14,067 nt of DNA, taken from an uncultured Bacilli bacterium. GTDB lineage: Bacteria; Bacillota_I; Bacilli_A; RF39; UBA660. The stretch spans positions 1 to 14,067 of the forward strand of contig CANQSC010000026.1 in NCBI GenBank assembly GCA_947626445.1, read 5' to 3'. The notes below the pieces were generated by a model. It made no database searches. It was not told the DNA's origin and saw only the letters and a program-made list of their open reading frames with translations. Below are positions 13,000 to 14,067 of the stretch, one piece after another. Position 1 is the stretch's first letter; each line of letters begins with the position of its first letter. Position numbers and translations under genes: made by a program.

Positions 13000-13926
13000 T
13001 TATTTATTTTGTTTATAATTGTTTATTAATTTTTTAATTTTAATAAAGTGATGATTAATTCCTGATTTACCAATATGATAGCCATATTCATTTGTAATTA
13101 TTTCGGCTAATTCTTGATAAGAGCTTTCAGGATTTTCTTCTCTTGCTTTAATAACAATTAATGTTTTTTCATCAAGTAAAGAAATTAAATCATTATCTTT
13201 TAAAAACTTAATATCTTCTAATTGATTAAAACCGGTTTTAATACTTTTTTCTTGATTAGCTATATCACAATTATTTAAACGATTAAGCATATTTTTATGG
13301 TCACGATAAATTCTAATATCTTCAAAATAAAATAAACAATTTGGAGCTTCAAATAATCTAATCATGTCACTTATTTCTTCACTAGCTTTTAAATAACACA
13401 TATAACGATTATTCCTTTTTAAAACTTTACTATGAAAATTCATTTGATGTAAAAGATTATTTAAGAAATTAGCATCACTTTTAACCATAAAGACAAATTC
13501 TAAATGATAACCACTTGTTTTGGGGTCATTAATTGAACCATTGGCTAAAAAAATGCCTCTTACAAAACCCATAATTTGTTCTTTAGATTTTAAGTCTTCT
13601 TCACTTATGGCATGAAAACGATTATTTTGATAAATATGAAGATTTTCTAAAATATTCATGACATTTTCTTTAATTTCTAAAATATAGATTTGTTTAGCTC
13701 TTAATCTTTTTTGATTACGAATAATTATATTGATATGAACATTAAATAATTCTTTTAAACTTTTATATATTCTTCTAGCTATTGCCCCATTTTCAAAAGT
13801 AAGGGTAATATTTTGTTTGTTTATAATGGCATCATATCTTAAAATAGCAGTTAATTCACTAATTAAAATATTTTTAGAGCTTTCATTATTAACTATTTCT
13901 TCTTTTAATTTAGTTGAAAATGTCAT
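13000..13926 (-). CDS. whiA: WhiA family DNA-binding protein
   Basis: A 308-aa WhiA homologue, a conserved DNA-binding protein of Gram-positive bacteria linked to cell division and chromosome segregation. It has the conserved start MTFSTKLKEEI; a LAGLIDADG-homing-endonuclease-like core without nuclease function (about 85-195, with VRGIFLANGSINDP at 122-135 and YHLEFVF after it); and a C-terminal helix-turn-helix (about 240-300, ending in SGINHHFIKIKKL). The frame is open to a GTG at 13935, but that GTG is part of the ribosome site AGGTGAT. ATG 13926 gives the family's usual N-terminus and is preferred. The gene is normally next to rapZ and yvcK; here only a terminator and a fragment of a gene lie upstream. 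Confidence 0.95.
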   Translation of the reverse strand: MTFSTKLKEEIVNNESSKNILISELTAILRYDAIINKQNITLTFENGAIARRIYKSLKELFNVHINIIIRNQKRLRAKQIYILEIKENVMNILENLHIYQNNRFHAISEEDLKSKEQIMGFVRGIFLANGSINDPKTSGYHLEFVFMVKSDANFLNNLLHQMNFHSKVLKRNNRYMCYLKASEEISDMIRLFEAPNCLFYFEDIRIYRDHKNMLNRLNNCDIANQEKSIKTGFNQLEDIKFLKDNDLISLLDEKTLIVIKAREENPESSYQELAEIITNEYGYHIGKSGINHHFIKIKKLINNYKQNK

Positions 13927-13932
13927 AAAAAT

Positions 13933-13939
13933 CACCTAC
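13933..13939 (-). promoter_or_regulatory. ribosome binding site AGGTGAT that fixes the whiA start
   Basis: The minus-strand sequence reads TAGGTGATTTTTATG. AGGTGAT lies 5-6 nt before ATG 13926 and swallows the upstream GTG (13935), which is therefore not the start. Confidence 0.7.
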
Positions 13940-13943
13940 AAAA

Positions 13944-13972
13944 ATTATATTATAATTAAAAAAAGTATGCAA
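13944..13972 (-). promoter_or_regulatory. candidate whiA promoter overlapping a terminator
   Basis: TTGCAT (13967-13972) and a perfect TATAAT (13944-13949) are 17 bp apart on the minus strand. The -35 is within the stem and loop of the upstream terminator. Transcription would begin near 13937, leaving a leader of only about 10 nt. Confidence 0.55.
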
Positions 13973-13987
13973 TAATTACATACTTTT
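13958..13987 (-). terminator. rho-independent terminator upstream of whiA
   Basis: In minus-strand RNA, AAAAGUAUG and CAUACUUUU (arms 13979-13987 and 13961-13969) form a perfect 9-bp stem with a 9-nt loop, continuing into a run of U (seven in all). It ends the gene whose last codons lie at the right edge. Confidence 0.7.
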
Positions 13988-14001
13988 ATCCAGGATAAAA
14001 T
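13984..14001. repeat. TTTTATCC-A-GGATAAAA palindrome, includes copy 2 of the 11-mer
   Basis: Perfect 8-bp arms flank a single base (13984-13991, 13993-14000). Positions 13991-14001 are the second copy of ATTTTATCCTG (minus strand). It overlaps the left end of the terminator stem, so the two structures exclude each other in RNA; as DNA it looks like an operator. Confidence 0.45.
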
Positions 14002-14018
14002 CATCGAATCGCAAAAAA

Positions 14019-14067
14019 TTAGGAAAAAGTTAAAAGTTTAACAATTTCGTTTTCAAAATCCATGCTT
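14019..14067 (-). CDS. C-terminal fragment of an upstream gene, cut by the window edge
   Basis: Reading in from the right edge, one frame gives SMDFENEIVKLLTFS and a TAA stop at 14019. A terminator follows about 30 bp later and no other gene could use it, so this is probably the end of a real gene. The other two frames also stop within the segment, so the frame is not certain. The fragment is too short to identify; rapZ/yvcK-type neighbours of whiA would be expected here, but the sequence does not show it. Confidence 0.45.
   Translation of the reverse strand, partial: SMDFENEIVKLLTFS

Noticed and set aside
1..14067. UGA=Trp recoding as in mycoplasmas
   Set aside because: TGA is used as a terminal stop at 528 and 1599, and Trp is encoded by TGG in the genes checked.
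1..14067. CRISPR array, insertion sequence or integrase
   Set aside because: No regularly spaced repeats, transposase frame or terminal inverted repeats with target duplications were seen.

Overview
The window is very AT-rich bacterial DNA. RNase Y and WhiA are both present, Shine-Dalgarno sites are strong (AGGAGG, AGGTGAT), promoters are sigma-A-like, and TGA is used as a genuine stop (the genes ending at 528 and 1599). This points to a low-GC Bacillota/Bacilli organism using the standard bacterial code, not a UGA=Trp mycoplasma. A gut-type lineage such as RF39 or Erysipelotrichales is a guess from overall style only.

Layout. Positions 50-7418 hold one run of closely spaced minus-strand genes. 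In transcription order they are: a protein with weak ADP-ribosyltransferase-like features (GTG start, 7418); a transglutaminase-like protein split by a frameshift in an A8 run (6531 to 5673); a SUKH/SMI1-KNR4 domain protein (5586); a PHP-family phosphoesterase with a coiled-coil region and a C-terminal membrane anchor (5196); a cytoplasmic leucine-rich-repeat + transglutaminase-like + coiled-coil protein (3722); a Cys-rich protein (1602); a 124-aa orphan (902); and an ECF-like sigma factor (523). Gaps are 1-9 bp or a 4-nt overlap at most junctions, so this is probably one operon with an internal promoter before the SUKH gene. It is the least ordinary part of the window and the best candidate for an undescribed multi-component system.

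Upstream lies an ABC exporter half-transporter (7542-9286). Its first transmembrane helix is broken by a frameshift in a T7 run. Then comes rny (RNase Y, 9350-10897) with a clear promoter and terminator, and about 490 bp without a convincing gene but with two terminator-like hairpins. Next are an unrecognised 214-aa gene (11387-12031), a divergent intergenic region with three phased TTGACA repeats, and a plus-strand HExxH metallopeptidase-like gene (12218-12991). It converges on whiA (13000-13926). The right edge holds a terminator and probably the last codons of another minus-strand gene.

How the genes may work together (inference): the operon combines two Cys-His-Asp transglutaminase-fold enzymes, a possible ART-fold protein, a PHP hydrolase tethered to the membrane, a SUKH domain and its own sigma factor. 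This is compatible with an effector/immunity, envelope-sensing or defence role, but no function is proven by the sequence. Two further observations matter. Both broken genes lack one base in an A/T homopolymer, and the same 11-mer sits at an identical distance upstream of the rny and whiA promoters.
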